Shown: positions 35,881 through 44,465 of the stretch, one piece after another
How positions within the stretch are numbered: position 1 is the stretch's first letter
Layout of the letters: each line of letters begins with the position of its first letter
NCBI GenBank assembly: GCA_020638955.1
Contig: JACKHO010000012.1
Span: 1-55,000, forward strand
Source of the DNA: Planctomycetaceae bacterium
GTDB lineage: Bacteria > Planctomycetota > Planctomycetia > Planctomycetales > Planctomycetaceae
DNA: 55,000 nt
Reading direction: 5' to 3'
Program-made: the position numbers and the translations under genes
The notes under the pieces: model-generated
Seen by the model: only the letters and a program-made list of their open reading frames with translations
Told to the model about the DNA's origin: nothing
Database searches by the model: none

Positions 35881-38442
35881 CTACTTTTGCTTCCCGGGAC
35901 GACGCTGGGGCGGTGCCTGAGTTGGATCTTCGGGCCAGGAGTGCTTGGGGTAACGACGACGAAGTTCCTTACGGATTTCAAAGTAGGTCGTTGTCCAGAA
36001 GCTGTGCAGGTCATCAGTCACTTGTTGTACCCGCATGTTGGGGGCCAGCAGGTGCAGCAGGATGGGAATCCGTCCGCCCGCAACTCGGGGCGTTTCCTTC
36101 AGCCCGAAGACCTCCTGGATGCGTACTTCCAATGCAGGTGGTCGGCCGACTTCATACTTCAGTCTCAACTGGCTACCACTCGGAACCGTCAGACGTTCGG
36201 GAACTTCACGTTCCAGCCGCTGCTGCTGCTCATACGACAGGCGGGACAACAGCAGCGAATACCAGTCGGCCTTTCGGATTTCGCCCAGTGAGCGGTACGT
36301 GTCGCATAAGCTCCGAACAAGTTCTTCCAAATTGGCCTGTTCGCATGCAGGGAATTCGAGCTCCGGCATCCACTCGCTCAGGCAGCGTATGCGTGTCAGC
36401 AGCCCGCTGACCTTCTCATCTTGCGACGGAAAAACCTGATCCCATTTCGCTCTGGCCGCTTCGAAGAGAACGTTCGCGGCGGCATCCTCGTCCTGGATTT
36501 CACTCGGTTGCTCGGCAATGAGCAGGTCTTGCCAGTACGTCCGGCGACGAGCGATAACCCGCTGTTGTGTGGGATGCAGAAACAGTTCTTCTGTCTCTTT
36601 GAATCCATCGGGCGAAAGCCAGTCGAGTTCGACCGCTGAGGCCTGTCGCACGAGTCCATCACCCGATTGCCCGGCAATTTCGACACACAGGAAATATTCT
36701 GCATCTGCAACGGAGCTTTGAGTATCGAGTTTTACCCCTTTGCCGCCGACCATGACACCGCGTGGGCTTCCCGACTCACGTCGCCGGGCCAGACGGTCAG
36801 GATAAGCAGCGAGCAGGGAGCGGCAAATGAGTTCATCGTCTTCAATGTCGCGAGACGATTTGGAGGCATTTCGTTCCGTCAACCGTTCCAGTTGATTGGC
36901 AACGCGAGCGATATGCCGGGCCGATTGTGTGCTGATTCGCCCCCACGGAAAATCTGATGCACCGCCCGCGAGAAACTCTTCAAGCGCTGAAAGTCGGTCA
37001 AGTACGTCAGACCTTGAGCGCGTCACGCGATGAGTGGTGGACCATGTTTGCGGTCGTCCACTCCGTGCTTCATGTCGCGAAAACGGACTGCGTTCGGAGA
37101 GCATGGCTGCCAGCAGACAATGCCGGGTGCCATCACCCTGACGGACACCTTCCACGATAAGTCGGGCCAGTCGCGGCTGGACCGGCAAGCGAGCCATTTG
37201 CTGCCCCAGCCCCGTCACCAGGCCATTCCTGATGGCACCTAAACTTTCCAAGAGCTGCTCCGCGTGTTCCAACGCTGCGGCATCGGGTGATTCAAACCAC
37301 GGAAATGTTCTCAGGTCACTTTCGCCCCATACTCGAAGTTGCAGCATGGCGCCAGACAAATCGACGCGCTGCACTTCTGGCGTATCGTACTCGGGGCGCG
37401 GGCGATGTGAGGCTTCATCCCAGAGTCGCACACAAACTCCCGGCTGGGTACGACCAGCGCGACCGGCACGTTGATCGGCAGAGGCTTTCGAAATGCCTTC
37501 GAGTTGCAGACGGTCGAGTCCCACGTCGGGATCAAATCGCATGACGCGGGCGAGTCCGCTGTCGATGACGGCGGTAACGCCTTCAATGGTAATGGACGTC
37601 TCCGCCACGTTCGTGGCGAGTACGACTTTTCGTCCGCTTATTGGTGCCAGAACATTGTCCTGTTCTTCCGCAGTTTGATCACCGAACAGCGGCATGACCG
37701 TGACGTCGCCCAGTCGCCGCTGCTGCAAAGCACGCTCGGTTTGTCGAATTTCACCCACGCCCGGTAGAAACACGAGGACATCACCGTTGGTCTTGCTGAG
37801 GATTGCGGCGACTTCCTGTGCGATGCGTTCGGCAAGCTGCTGTTTTGCGGGTCGACCGGCGTAACGAATATCAACAGGAAATTGACGGCCCGGTGATTCC
37901 AGTGTCGGACAGCCCCCCAGGTATGCGGCGACCGGTTCGGGATCGAGCGTGGCCGACATCACCACGAGTTTCAAATCGGGCCGGACCTGCTGCTGGACAC
38001 GATAGGACATGGCCAGTGCCAAATCACTGTCGAGTCGCCGCTCGTGGAATTCATCGAAGACAATGCCAGAAATGCCTTCGAGGAGTGGATCATGCTGCAA
38101 TTGCCGCAGCAGGATGCCCTCAGTCATCGTGATGACTCTGGTGCGTGACGAGACCTGTTCGTCGAAGCGCACACGGTAGCCATACGTCTCGCCGACTCGT
38201 TCTCCCTGTTCGGCGGCCATGCGTCGTGCGGCACCCCGAGCGGCCATACGCCGCGGTTCAATGACGAGCAGTTGACCTTCACCCATTAAGGGAGAATTGA
38301 GGATTGCAGGCGGAACGCGAGTAGTTTTTCCGGCGCCTGGCGGAGCTTTGAGCACGAGGCTCCCTGCGCAACCGAGTTTCTCGATTAACTCCGGCAGCAG
38401 AGCATCAATTGGCAGCGTCAAACGAGCGGCCTCGCGTCCCAT
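35881..38442 (-). CDS. hrpB: ATP-dependent RNA helicase HrpB
   Basis: An 853-residue DEAH/RHA-type helicase of the HrpB family. Motif I is APPGAGKTT (33-41), motif II is DEFHE (in GIVFDEFHERRLDSDLAL, core FDEFHERR), motif III is SATLD, then TNVAETSITIEGV and QRAGRAGRTQPG (motifs V and VI). The C-terminal HrpB-specific part follows, including PTQQRVIARRRTYWQ-like text and the ending RRRYPKHSWPEDP (core KHSWPEDP), which is diagnostic of HrpB. The ATG at 38442 is preferred over 38475. The cellular role of HrpB is still poorly known in most bacteria. It converges with the GspI-like gene. Confidence 0.95.
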   Translation of the reverse strand: MGREAARLTLPIDALLPELIEKLGCAGSLVLKAPPGAGKTTRVPPAILNSPLMGEGQLLVIEPRRMAARGAARRMAAEQGERVGETYGYRVRFDEQVSSRTRVITMTEGILLRQLQHDPLLEGISGIVFDEFHERRLDSDLALAMSYRVQQQVRPDLKLVVMSATLDPEPVAAYLGGCPTLESPGRQFPVDIRYAGRPAKQQLAERIAQEVAAILSKTNGDVLVFLPGVGEIRQTERALQQRRLGDVTVMPLFGDQTAEEQDNVLAPISGRKVVLATNVAETSITIEGVTAVIDSGLARVMRFDPDVGLDRLQLEGISKASADQRAGRAGRTQPGVCVRLWDEASHRPRPEYDTPEVQRVDLSGAMLQLRVWGESDLRTFPWFESPDAAALEHAEQLLESLGAIRNGLVTGLGQQMARLPVQPRLARLIVEGVRQGDGTRHCLLAAMLSERSPFSRHEARSGRPQTWSTTHRVTRSRSDVLDRLSALEEFLAGGASDFPWGRISTQSARHIARVANQLERLTERNASKSSRDIEDDELICRSLLAAYPDRLARRRESGSPRGVMVGGKGVKLDTQSSVADAEYFLCVEIAGQSGDGLVRQASAVELDWLSPDGFKETEELFLHPTQQRVIARRRTYWQDLLIAEQPSEIQDEDAAANVLFEAARAKWDQVFPSQDEKVSGLLTRIRCLSEWMPELEFPACEQANLEELVRSLCDTYRSLGEIRKADWYSLLLSRLSYEQQQRLEREVPERLTVPSGSQLRLKYEVGRPPALEVRIQEVFGLKETPRVAGGRIPILLHLLAPNMRVQQVTDDLHSFWTTTYFEIRKELRRRYPKHSWPEDPTQAPPQRRPGKQK

Positions 38443-38496
38443 ATTCACAATGAACTTCCCAGCAATTCGTGGCAACGAAAAAGCAGGATACCTGAA

Positions 38497-38540
38497 ACAA
38501 CGTCAGCCCGCTTCACTGCATGAAGCGGGCTGAAAGTTGT
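38497..38540 (-). terminator. Long hairpin between the small secreted protein gene and hrpB
   Basis: A perfect 13-bp stem (TCAGCCCGCTTCA at 38503-38515 and its complement at 38521-38533, loop 5 nt), extended by an outer ACAAC/GTTGT pairing. It starts 36 nt after the stop of the minus-strand small gene at 38577 and ends before the hrpB start. The T content after it on the minus strand is modest. Confidence 0.65.
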
Positions 38541-38576
38541 GGGAATCGCCCCCAGGAATTCAGTTGAGTTCAAATC

Positions 38577-38876
38577 CTAGAAAATGTCCAGGATGTAGTG
38601 GTGCCCTGAGTGGTACGGACGCTTGCTGGGATAGAAGTTGTGCCAGTCTTTGTTGTAGACCGGAATCTGGCGTTCCTGGCCATACCGGTAGTACAGGTGG
38701 TCGTACTCCTGGGGCTTCTGGAAGTTCTGGGGATAGTACACGTACGGATAGTGGTAAAAGCGATCCCAGCTAGCCGGTTGTCCCGGAGGAGCTGCATTCG
38801 CAGTCGACGACAGGATGTTGGCTGCAATCATGCAGGCGAACAGGCACAATCCGGCCATAAGAGTGCGTTTAATCAT
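38577..38876 (-). CDS. Small secreted Tyr/His-rich protein
   Basis: A 99-residue exported protein. GAGGAG nine nt before the ATG at 38876 supports the start. The signal peptide is MIKRTLMAGLCLFACMIAANI ending near ANA; given only as its hydrophobic core LCLFACMIA. The mature ~70 residues are unusually rich in Tyr, His, Pro and Trp (FYHYPYVYYPQNF, QIPVYNKDWHNFYPSKRPYHSGHHYI by its core PVYNKDWHNFYP). I recall similar small planctomycete proteins, sometimes labelled calmodulin-binding without strong basis; I would not use that label. A strong hairpin follows the gene. Function unknown; metal binding or envelope structure would be guesses. Confidence 0.8.
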   Translation of the reverse strand: MIKRTLMAGLCLFACMIAANILSSTANAAPPGQPASWDRFYHYPYVYYPQNFQKPQEYDHLYYRYGQERQIPVYNKDWHNFYPSKRPYHSGHHYILDIF

Positions 38877-39481
38877 ACGAAGCTCCTCAGTAATCCCCTG
38901 AAATTCACCCTTCAGGTGTTCTCATCGCAAGTGTGGGGCAGACATACACGCCCCCACCTAGAAATCGACGAACGGGAGCCGGGAGAACAGGATTTCTCGT
39001 CAGAATCGTCACATCTGGACAAGAACGCGAAGTCGTTACGCGTGACTTGTGGGTGACTGGTGCTGCTGATGGATTTTGAGCTCAGCGCATAAAGAGGGCC
39101 GCTGGAGCGGGCCAGTTCCAGCGGCCGGGCGCTGCCTGAGTGCGGGCTAGAACTCGTTGGCAGCGACGGGGGAATAATACCCCCCTATGCGAAGTAGGCA
39201 ATTCGATACGGCCAAGATTTCGCCAACAATTTTCTAATCAGCAAGACTGGCCGTCTCATTTTTCAACACTTTGCCATTTTGGGGCCCTCCAAGCCCATCC
39301 GAGAGGAATTCCGACCCGAGTCTGCAGATTTACGAATGCCGCACTGAAACTCGTTGCCCGAGAGATGTCAGAGCAGTACAAAGTTAATTGCCAGTGGTGG
39401 TTGTGGCGAATGTTGAAATTCGAAGACGCGATGTCGAGGTGGAGCGCATTCTGTCTGGAATTCGCGCCCACCCGAAGCGTG
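38877..39481. other. Intergenic region with GC-rich hairpins
   Basis: About 600 bases without a credible gene. It holds a 10-bp hairpin (39097-39126: GGCCGCTGGA paired with its complement over a 10-nt loop) and a GGGGG/CCCCC hairpin at 39168-39185. A plus-strand frame across the right part runs antisense through the sulfotransferase and looks like a shadow. Confidence 0.5.
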
Positions 39482-40132
39482 CTACCAAAGGTGTTTTTTT
39501 ACCATTTCTGGAAATCCCTCGCGGCTGTTGGATTTCGGGAAAACGGAGGTGGGGACGGGGACTTTCAGAAACTGACAAAGCGGCTCCCAGCCTTCTTTTA
39601 CCTGATAGATGAGCAGGCGGTCGGCTGGAATTGTCTCCCGTACTGCCTGGTTGTGTTCCAAGTACACGCGTTTGGCCGTGGCTTCATCTGGCATGCGCTG
39701 ATTCACAATCGCATGGTTGTGCATTCCAATCCGGGCCAGATTACGAGCATCTTGCGAGAATGGGAGCCGAAGCATGATCCAAAACGACTGCAGCAATGAC
39801 GGTTTCACGTTCAAAATGGTCTGCGACGCACTCGCATACCATGAGTCGACATCTCGTTCGGTCAAAATGAACTTGGCCTCCGGATAGCGTTCCGCCAGCT
39901 CCTTGTAGTAGCTGCAGACTGGGAAATCGACAGCGGACTGATAGCCGTCGAACAATGCGTCCCAGTCGACCGGGCGACCGAGTCGGGCGTTCTCCCAATG
40001 GGTTATGCGTCCGCGGTCGTTGAACAGTTCAACCATGTGATAGCACGGCCCGAATCCCAGTTCTTCCAGAGCCATTTTGAGCGAGAGTGTTCCCGTTCGA
40101 CCAAATCCGGCCCCAATAACCTGTAATGACAT
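39482..40132 (-). CDS. Sulfotransferase family protein
   Basis: A 216-residue protein of the small sulfotransferase family found in many bacteria and eukaryotes (Sulfotransfer_4 type). It opens MSLQVIGAGFGRTGTLSLKMAL (core GAGFGRTGTLSLK), the 5'-phosphosulfate-binding loop that binds PAPS, and continues ELGFGPCYHMVEL, FPVCSYYKELAERYPEAKFILTERD by its FILTERD core, and LLIYQVKEGWEPLCQFL by its KEGWEPLC core. The ATG at 40132 opens exactly at this motif; the frame to 40291 has unrelated residues. It would transfer sulfate from PAPS to an unknown acceptor, the reverse direction of the sulfatase nearby. Confidence 0.88.
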   Translation of the reverse strand: MSLQVIGAGFGRTGTLSLKMALEELGFGPCYHMVELFNDRGRITHWENARLGRPVDWDALFDGYQSAVDFPVCSYYKELAERYPEAKFILTERDVDSWYASASQTILNVKPSLLQSFWIMLRLPFSQDARNLARIGMHNHAIVNQRMPDEATAKRVYLEHNQAVRETIPADRLLIYQVKEGWEPLCQFLKVPVPTSVFPKSNSREGFPEMVKKHLW

Positions 40133-40341
40133 TCCTGTTTTCTCTCGTCTTTGAACTGTCCGAAACCGGATAAACCATTTACTCATATCGCCTTGTGACC
40201 AGTTGTGCAGGCGAACCGGGGGACTCCGTTGGACAGAATACAGATGAGCGCAATAGAATATGAAGTCTCGCCCTGCATTCCGGTGCACCATTTTGTGTGT
40301 TCCGGACCTTCCTGAGTCTTTTCAAATTGTCGGTACTGTCA

Positions 40342-42972
40342 ATGCGTGTGCGCTGTCCACAATGTGGAAACCGGTCAACTGCGTCCCCGGAATCGGTGGG
40401 GAAGAAAGCACGTTGTCCGAAACCAAATTGCCGACACGTGTTTGTCATTGCGGCAGTGGACGAGGCGGATGTCGATGGCGCGGAATCGGATTTTGCCCTG
40501 CCCTCGAAAAAGGGAAAACGATCGAAAAAGGCCAGCAAGAAAAAGAAGCCATCACTCCTCACGCGTCAGCCATTGTGGATTGTGGGGATCACCGTTGCGG
40601 GGCTCTTGATTGCGGCGGGAGTGGTGTCGTTCTTCCGGTCTGGCTCCGGAACCGATGGGCTCGGCGTCACGGCTACCGCAGAAGCGGCGGAAGCGAAAGT
40701 CCTTCCCGCGGGTGCTCAGGTTGATTTCAGCAGTGATGTCCAGCCCTTCCTGAAGAAGTACTGCTACGAATGTCACGGTCCGGACTATCAGGAAGGGGGC
40801 GTGGAGTTTCATCGATACCCGACTTCTGAAGACGTCGTCGCCGACCGCAAAATGTGGTCAAAGGCGTTTGATTTGGTGAAGGTCGGCGCCATGCCTCCTT
40901 CCGAGATGGATCAGCCGTCCGATGCGGAACGTGACAAGTTCGTAAGTTGGCTCGACTACACCTTGTTCTATGTCGACTGCGATTTGCCGCGCGATCCCGG
41001 TCGCGTCACCGTTCATCGACTGAACCGTACCGAGTACAACAATACCGTGCATGACTTGTTGGCGGTCGATGTCACGCCTGCTGACAAATTCCCCTCTGAT
41101 GACGTGGGCTACGGATTCGACAACATTGGCGATGTCCTTTCTGTGCCACCGCTGCTGGTTGAAAAGTATCTGGACGCTGCGGAAGAAGTGGCTGCGGCGG
41201 CCATTGTCACGAAGCACCCGAACTATCTTCACGAAGAGTTTGACGGTTTGGAATTGAAGACTGAAGGAGCCGCTCGGGCGGACCGTCGGGGACTGGCCAT
41301 TATTTCGCGAGGGACGGGCTATGCCGAAATTCCGTTCCAGGGGACGGGGACGTATCGAGTCAAACTGAATGCGTCGGCGAATCAGGCGGGGGATGAGCCA
41401 GCCAAACTCGAGTTCAAAGTGGGCGATAAGGTTCTCCATACGTTTGTTCTGGAGGGTGATCGAGACAAACGTGATTACGAGTTTGAATTCCGTCCGGAAG
41501 CGGGCAAGAAGAAAGTTCAGTTCACTTTCATCAACGACTTCTACGATGAGAACGCGGCGGACAAAAACCGTCGCGACCGCAACGCGTACATTCATCGCGT
41601 CGACATTGAAGGCCCTCTCGACATTCCGGAAAACATTAGTGACGTGCAGCGGCAGCTCACGCAGACACGCCCAAGTGAAACAGTTTCGGTACGCGAAGCA
41701 GCCCATCAGAATCTGAAGGAGTTTCTGCCGAAAGCGTTTCGTCGCCCGGTCACACCTGCGGAAGTTGAGTCGTACGCCAGGTTCGCTGAAATGGCTGTCG
41801 AACAGGGAGAGACATTCGAATTCGGGATGACTGTCGCCCTGCAGGCCATTCTGGTTTCACCACAATTCCTGTTTCGCGTGGAAGACCGCACGGTCGTGCC
41901 GGGCAAAGTTGAAGTGCCGGTGAATGATTTTGCATTGGCGTCCCGGCTTTCGTACTTCCTGTGGAGTAGCATGCCCGACGACGAGCTCTTCGAGCTGGCG
42001 AAGCAAAACCGACTGCATGAGCCCGACGTGCTCGAAGCTCAGACCCGGCGCATGTTGAAAGACGAAAGGGCGGATGCGCTCATCGAAAACTTCGCGGGGC
42101 AGTGGCTCGGCCTTCGCAAGCTCGCAACCAACGAAGTCGCGCCGGATCCCGAAGTCTATCCCGAATTCAATGACATGGTTCGGTATGACTTCTGGAAAGA
42201 GACCGAACTCTTTTTCCGCGACATTCTGCGTGAGAATCGCAGCATTTATGACATGGTCGATGCCCGCTACACGTTTGTGAACGACCGACTCGCGAAAATC
42301 TATGGCATCGAAGGGGTCGAAGGCCCCGAGTTCCGACGTGTCGTCCTGACAGATGGTCACCGTGCGGGATTGTTGACTCAAGGCAGTATTCTCACGCTCA
42401 CGTCGTATCCCACCAGAACGTCACCCGTGAAGCGTGGTCAGTGGGTACTGGAGAATCTGTTGGGAACGCCACCACCTGCCGCGCCGCCCGTCGTGCCGGC
42501 ACTGGAAGAGACGCAGAAGGCCAATCCCAATTTGTCGTTCCGTGAGCAACTGGAATTGCACCGCAAAGACCCGACGTGTGCATCGTGTCATAAACTGATG
42601 GACGACATTGGGTTCGGTCTGCAAAACTTTGACGCTATTGGGCGTTGGAGGGAACGTGACGGTGAATTCCCCATTGACGCCACCGGAACCCTGCCAACCG
42701 GCGAGTCGTTTGAAGGCCCTATTGAACTCATCGAGATTCTCCGCAACCGGAAAGAGCAATTTGGTCGATGCCTGTCAGAGAAACTGCTCACCTATGCAAT
42801 TGGCCGGGGTGTGGAGTACTATGATAAATGTGCGATTGACGAAATTCTCGCGGAACTTGAGCGTGATGACCGGTTTGAAACACTGGTTGTTGCCATTGTG
42901 AAGAGCCGTCCCTTCCTGATGCGTCGCGGACAGCCCGAACAGGAACAAATAGCCCAGAAGGATCCCTCATGA
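40342..42972 (+). CDS. Zinc-ribbon, membrane-anchored DUF1592-type cytochrome
   Basis: An 876-residue planctomycete protein. From the ATG at 40342: a zinc ribbon with C5, C8, C25 and C30 (RCPQC...CPKPNC, MJ0042-like), a Lys-rich stretch (55-70), one membrane segment (about 78-97), then a cytochrome c domain with CYECH at 141-145, followed by the DUF1587/DUF1595/DUF1592/DUF1588/DUF1585 series (VHRLNRTEYNNTVHDLL by its core LNRTEYNNTV, FPSDDVGYGFDNIGDVLSVPP by its core DVGYGFDNIG, FAGQWLGLRKL, SYPTRTSPVKRGQWVL), and a second heme motif CASCH at 746. The zinc ribbon would be cytoplasmic and the hemes outside. Its last codon overlaps the DUF1552 start. Confidence 0.92.
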   Translation: MRVRCPQCGNRSTASPESVGKKARCPKPNCRHVFVIAAVDEADVDGAESDFALPSKKGKRSKKASKKKKPSLLTRQPLWIVGITVAGLLIAAGVVSFFRSGSGTDGLGVTATAEAAEAKVLPAGAQVDFSSDVQPFLKKYCYECHGPDYQEGGVEFHRYPTSEDVVADRKMWSKAFDLVKVGAMPPSEMDQPSDAERDKFVSWLDYTLFYVDCDLPRDPGRVTVHRLNRTEYNNTVHDLLAVDVTPADKFPSDDVGYGFDNIGDVLSVPPLLVEKYLDAAEEVAAAAIVTKHPNYLHEEFDGLELKTEGAARADRRGLAIISRGTGYAEIPFQGTGTYRVKLNASANQAGDEPAKLEFKVGDKVLHTFVLEGDRDKRDYEFEFRPEAGKKKVQFTFINDFYDENAADKNRRDRNAYIHRVDIEGPLDIPENISDVQRQLTQTRPSETVSVREAAHQNLKEFLPKAFRRPVTPAEVESYARFAEMAVEQGETFEFGMTVALQAILVSPQFLFRVEDRTVVPGKVEVPVNDFALASRLSYFLWSSMPDDELFELAKQNRLHEPDVLEAQTRRMLKDERADALIENFAGQWLGLRKLATNEVAPDPEVYPEFNDMVRYDFWKETELFFRDILRENRSIYDMVDARYTFVNDRLAKIYGIEGVEGPEFRRVVLTDGHRAGLLTQGSILTLTSYPTRTSPVKRGQWVLENLLGTPPPAAPPVVPALEETQKANPNLSFREQLELHRKDPTCASCHKLMDDIGFGLQNFDAIGRWRERDGEFPIDATGTLPTGESFEGPIELIEILRNRKEQFGRCLSEKLLTYAIGRGVEYYDKCAIDEILAELERDDRFETLVVAIVKSRPFLMRRGQPEQEQIAQKDPS

Positions 42973-44294
42973 ATCAGCTTTCACGACGAACACTGTTGCG
43001 TGGAGCCGGGGCCGCACTTGCACTTCCCGTTCTCGACATCATGCTGCCGAACACCGGTTTGGCCGCCGGTGGCACAACCGGTCCGAATCGCATGGCGTTC
43101 GTGTTCTTCCCGAACGGGGCCATCATGAAAGACTGGACGCCGCAGGAAGTCGGCACAAACTTCACGTTGCCCAAAACACTAACGCCACTGGCCGACGTAC
43201 AGTCTGATCTCACCGTCATTACAGGACTCGCTCACGATAAGGCCCGCGCCAACGGTGATGGTGCTGGCGACCACGCCCGCAGCTCCGCGGCGTTCCTCAC
43301 CGGTTCGCAGCCCCGCAAGACCGACGGTGCCGACATTAAACTCGGCCAGTCCATCGACCAGGCGGTTGCCGAAAAGGTCGGTAAGGAAACCCGTCTCCCG
43401 TCGCTGGAAGTTGGTACTGAAGCTGGACGACAAGCTGGCCAGTGTGATTCCGGTTACAGTTGTGCGTATGTGTCCAACATTTCCTGGAGGTCAGAAGCCA
43501 CACCAACCGGGAAAGAAATTAATCCCAAGGCTGTGTTTGAACGGATGTTCGGCAGCAATGGTGAAAACGCCAAAGAAGTGGCCAAACGCAACTTCTTCCG
43601 CCAGTCCATTCTCGACTTCGTGGCCGAAGATGCCAAACGCCTGCAGGATCAGCTGGGCAAAAGCGATCGCCACAAAATGGACGAATACTTCACCAGCGTT
43701 CGCGAAGTGGAACAGCGCATCGAACGGGCGACCGACGAAGCAAAGCGGACTCTGCCCGACCGCGAAGCTCCGGAAGGCATTCCCAAAGACTGGGCCGAAC
43801 ACACTCGCCTCATGTACGACCTCATGGTCCTCGCCTTCCAGACCGACACCACTCGAATTGCCACCTTCATGCTGCACAATGAAGGCAGCAACAAGAGCTA
43901 TAAGGAAATCGGTGTCAGCGGCGGTCACCACGAACTGTCGCACCACCGTGAAGAGGCCGACAAAATCGAGGCCCTGCAGAAAATCGATCAGTACATGGTC
44001 GAGCAGTTCGCTTACTTCCTGAAGCAACTGAAGTCCGTGAAGGAAGGCGAGCACAACCTGCTGCACAACTCCATGATTGTGTACGGCTGCTCGATTTCCG
44101 ACTCGAACCGCCACCGTCACGAAGACTTGCCCATTCTCGTCGCAGGACATGGTGCCGGCAGTATCAATTCAGGACGCCACCTGAAGCTCAAGGGGGAAGT
44201 CCCCATGACCAACATGTTCCTGTCGCTCGCCGACCGCATGGGCGCCAACCTCGGCAGCTTTGGCGACAGCACGGGCACCCTGCAGGAACTGTAA
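42969..44294 (+). CDS. DUF1552 family exported protein
   Basis: A 441-residue DUF1552 protein with a twin-arginine signal (MNQLSRRTLLRGAGAALALP, cut near GLAA). Conserved stretches: FVFFPNGAIMKDW, GLAHDKA, GAGDHARSSAAFLTG, MYDLMVLAFQTDTTRIATFM by its core LAFQTDTTR, GGHHELSHH and YGCSISDSNRHRHEDLPIL by its core DSNRHRHED. The ATG overlaps the stop of the cytochrome gene (ATGA), so translation is coupled. DUF1592-type and DUF1552 genes are a regular pair in planctomycetes; the pair's job is unknown, perhaps extracellular oxidation of sugars. A strong terminator follows. Confidence 0.95.
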   Translation: MNQLSRRTLLRGAGAALALPVLDIMLPNTGLAAGGTTGPNRMAFVFFPNGAIMKDWTPQEVGTNFTLPKTLTPLADVQSDLTVITGLAHDKARANGDGAGDHARSSAAFLTGSQPRKTDGADIKLGQSIDQAVAEKVGKETRLPSLEVGTEAGRQAGQCDSGYSCAYVSNISWRSEATPTGKEINPKAVFERMFGSNGENAKEVAKRNFFRQSILDFVAEDAKRLQDQLGKSDRHKMDEYFTSVREVEQRIERATDEAKRTLPDREAPEGIPKDWAEHTRLMYDLMVLAFQTDTTRIATFMLHNEGSNKSYKEIGVSGGHHELSHHREEADKIEALQKIDQYMVEQFAYFLKQLKSVKEGEHNLLHNSMIVYGCSISDSNRHRHEDLPILVAGHGAGSINSGRHLKLKGEVPMTNMFLSLADRMGANLGSFGDSTGTLQEL

Positions 44295-44313
44295 GAACGG
44301 CTGTCAGGAATCG

Positions 44314-44347
44314 AAGCGGCTGAGCTCCCATGTCTCAGCCGCTTTTT
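44314..44347 (+). terminator. Strong intrinsic terminator after DUF1552
   Basis: AAGCGGCTGAG (44314-44324) pairs fully with CTCAGCCGCTT (44334-44344) over a 9-nt loop, and five Ts (44343-44347) end the stem and follow it. It lies 20 nt after the DUF1552 stop and shows that the next DUF1501 gene is transcribed separately. Confidence 0.92.
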
Positions 44348-44465
44348 CATGCGCGAATCGAAATGCCGAGATTGGGGACCCCCTAAACATAGCGGGATGG
44401 CATTTCCCCACGTGTCCCTGCCATAATTGACGTGACAACAAACCACGACCAATTCAACAATTGAT

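Noticed and set aside
39140..39799. A 219-codon + strand frame spanning the gap and the sulfotransferase gene
   Set aside because: Half of it runs antisense to the well-supported sulfotransferase, and the other half has no family look or ribosome-binding site.
43255..44022. A 255-codon + strand frame inside DUF1552 in another frame
   Set aside because: The DUF1552 frame carries all family motifs; the alternative product is Arg/Ser/Pro/Thr-rich nonsense typical of an off-frame reading.
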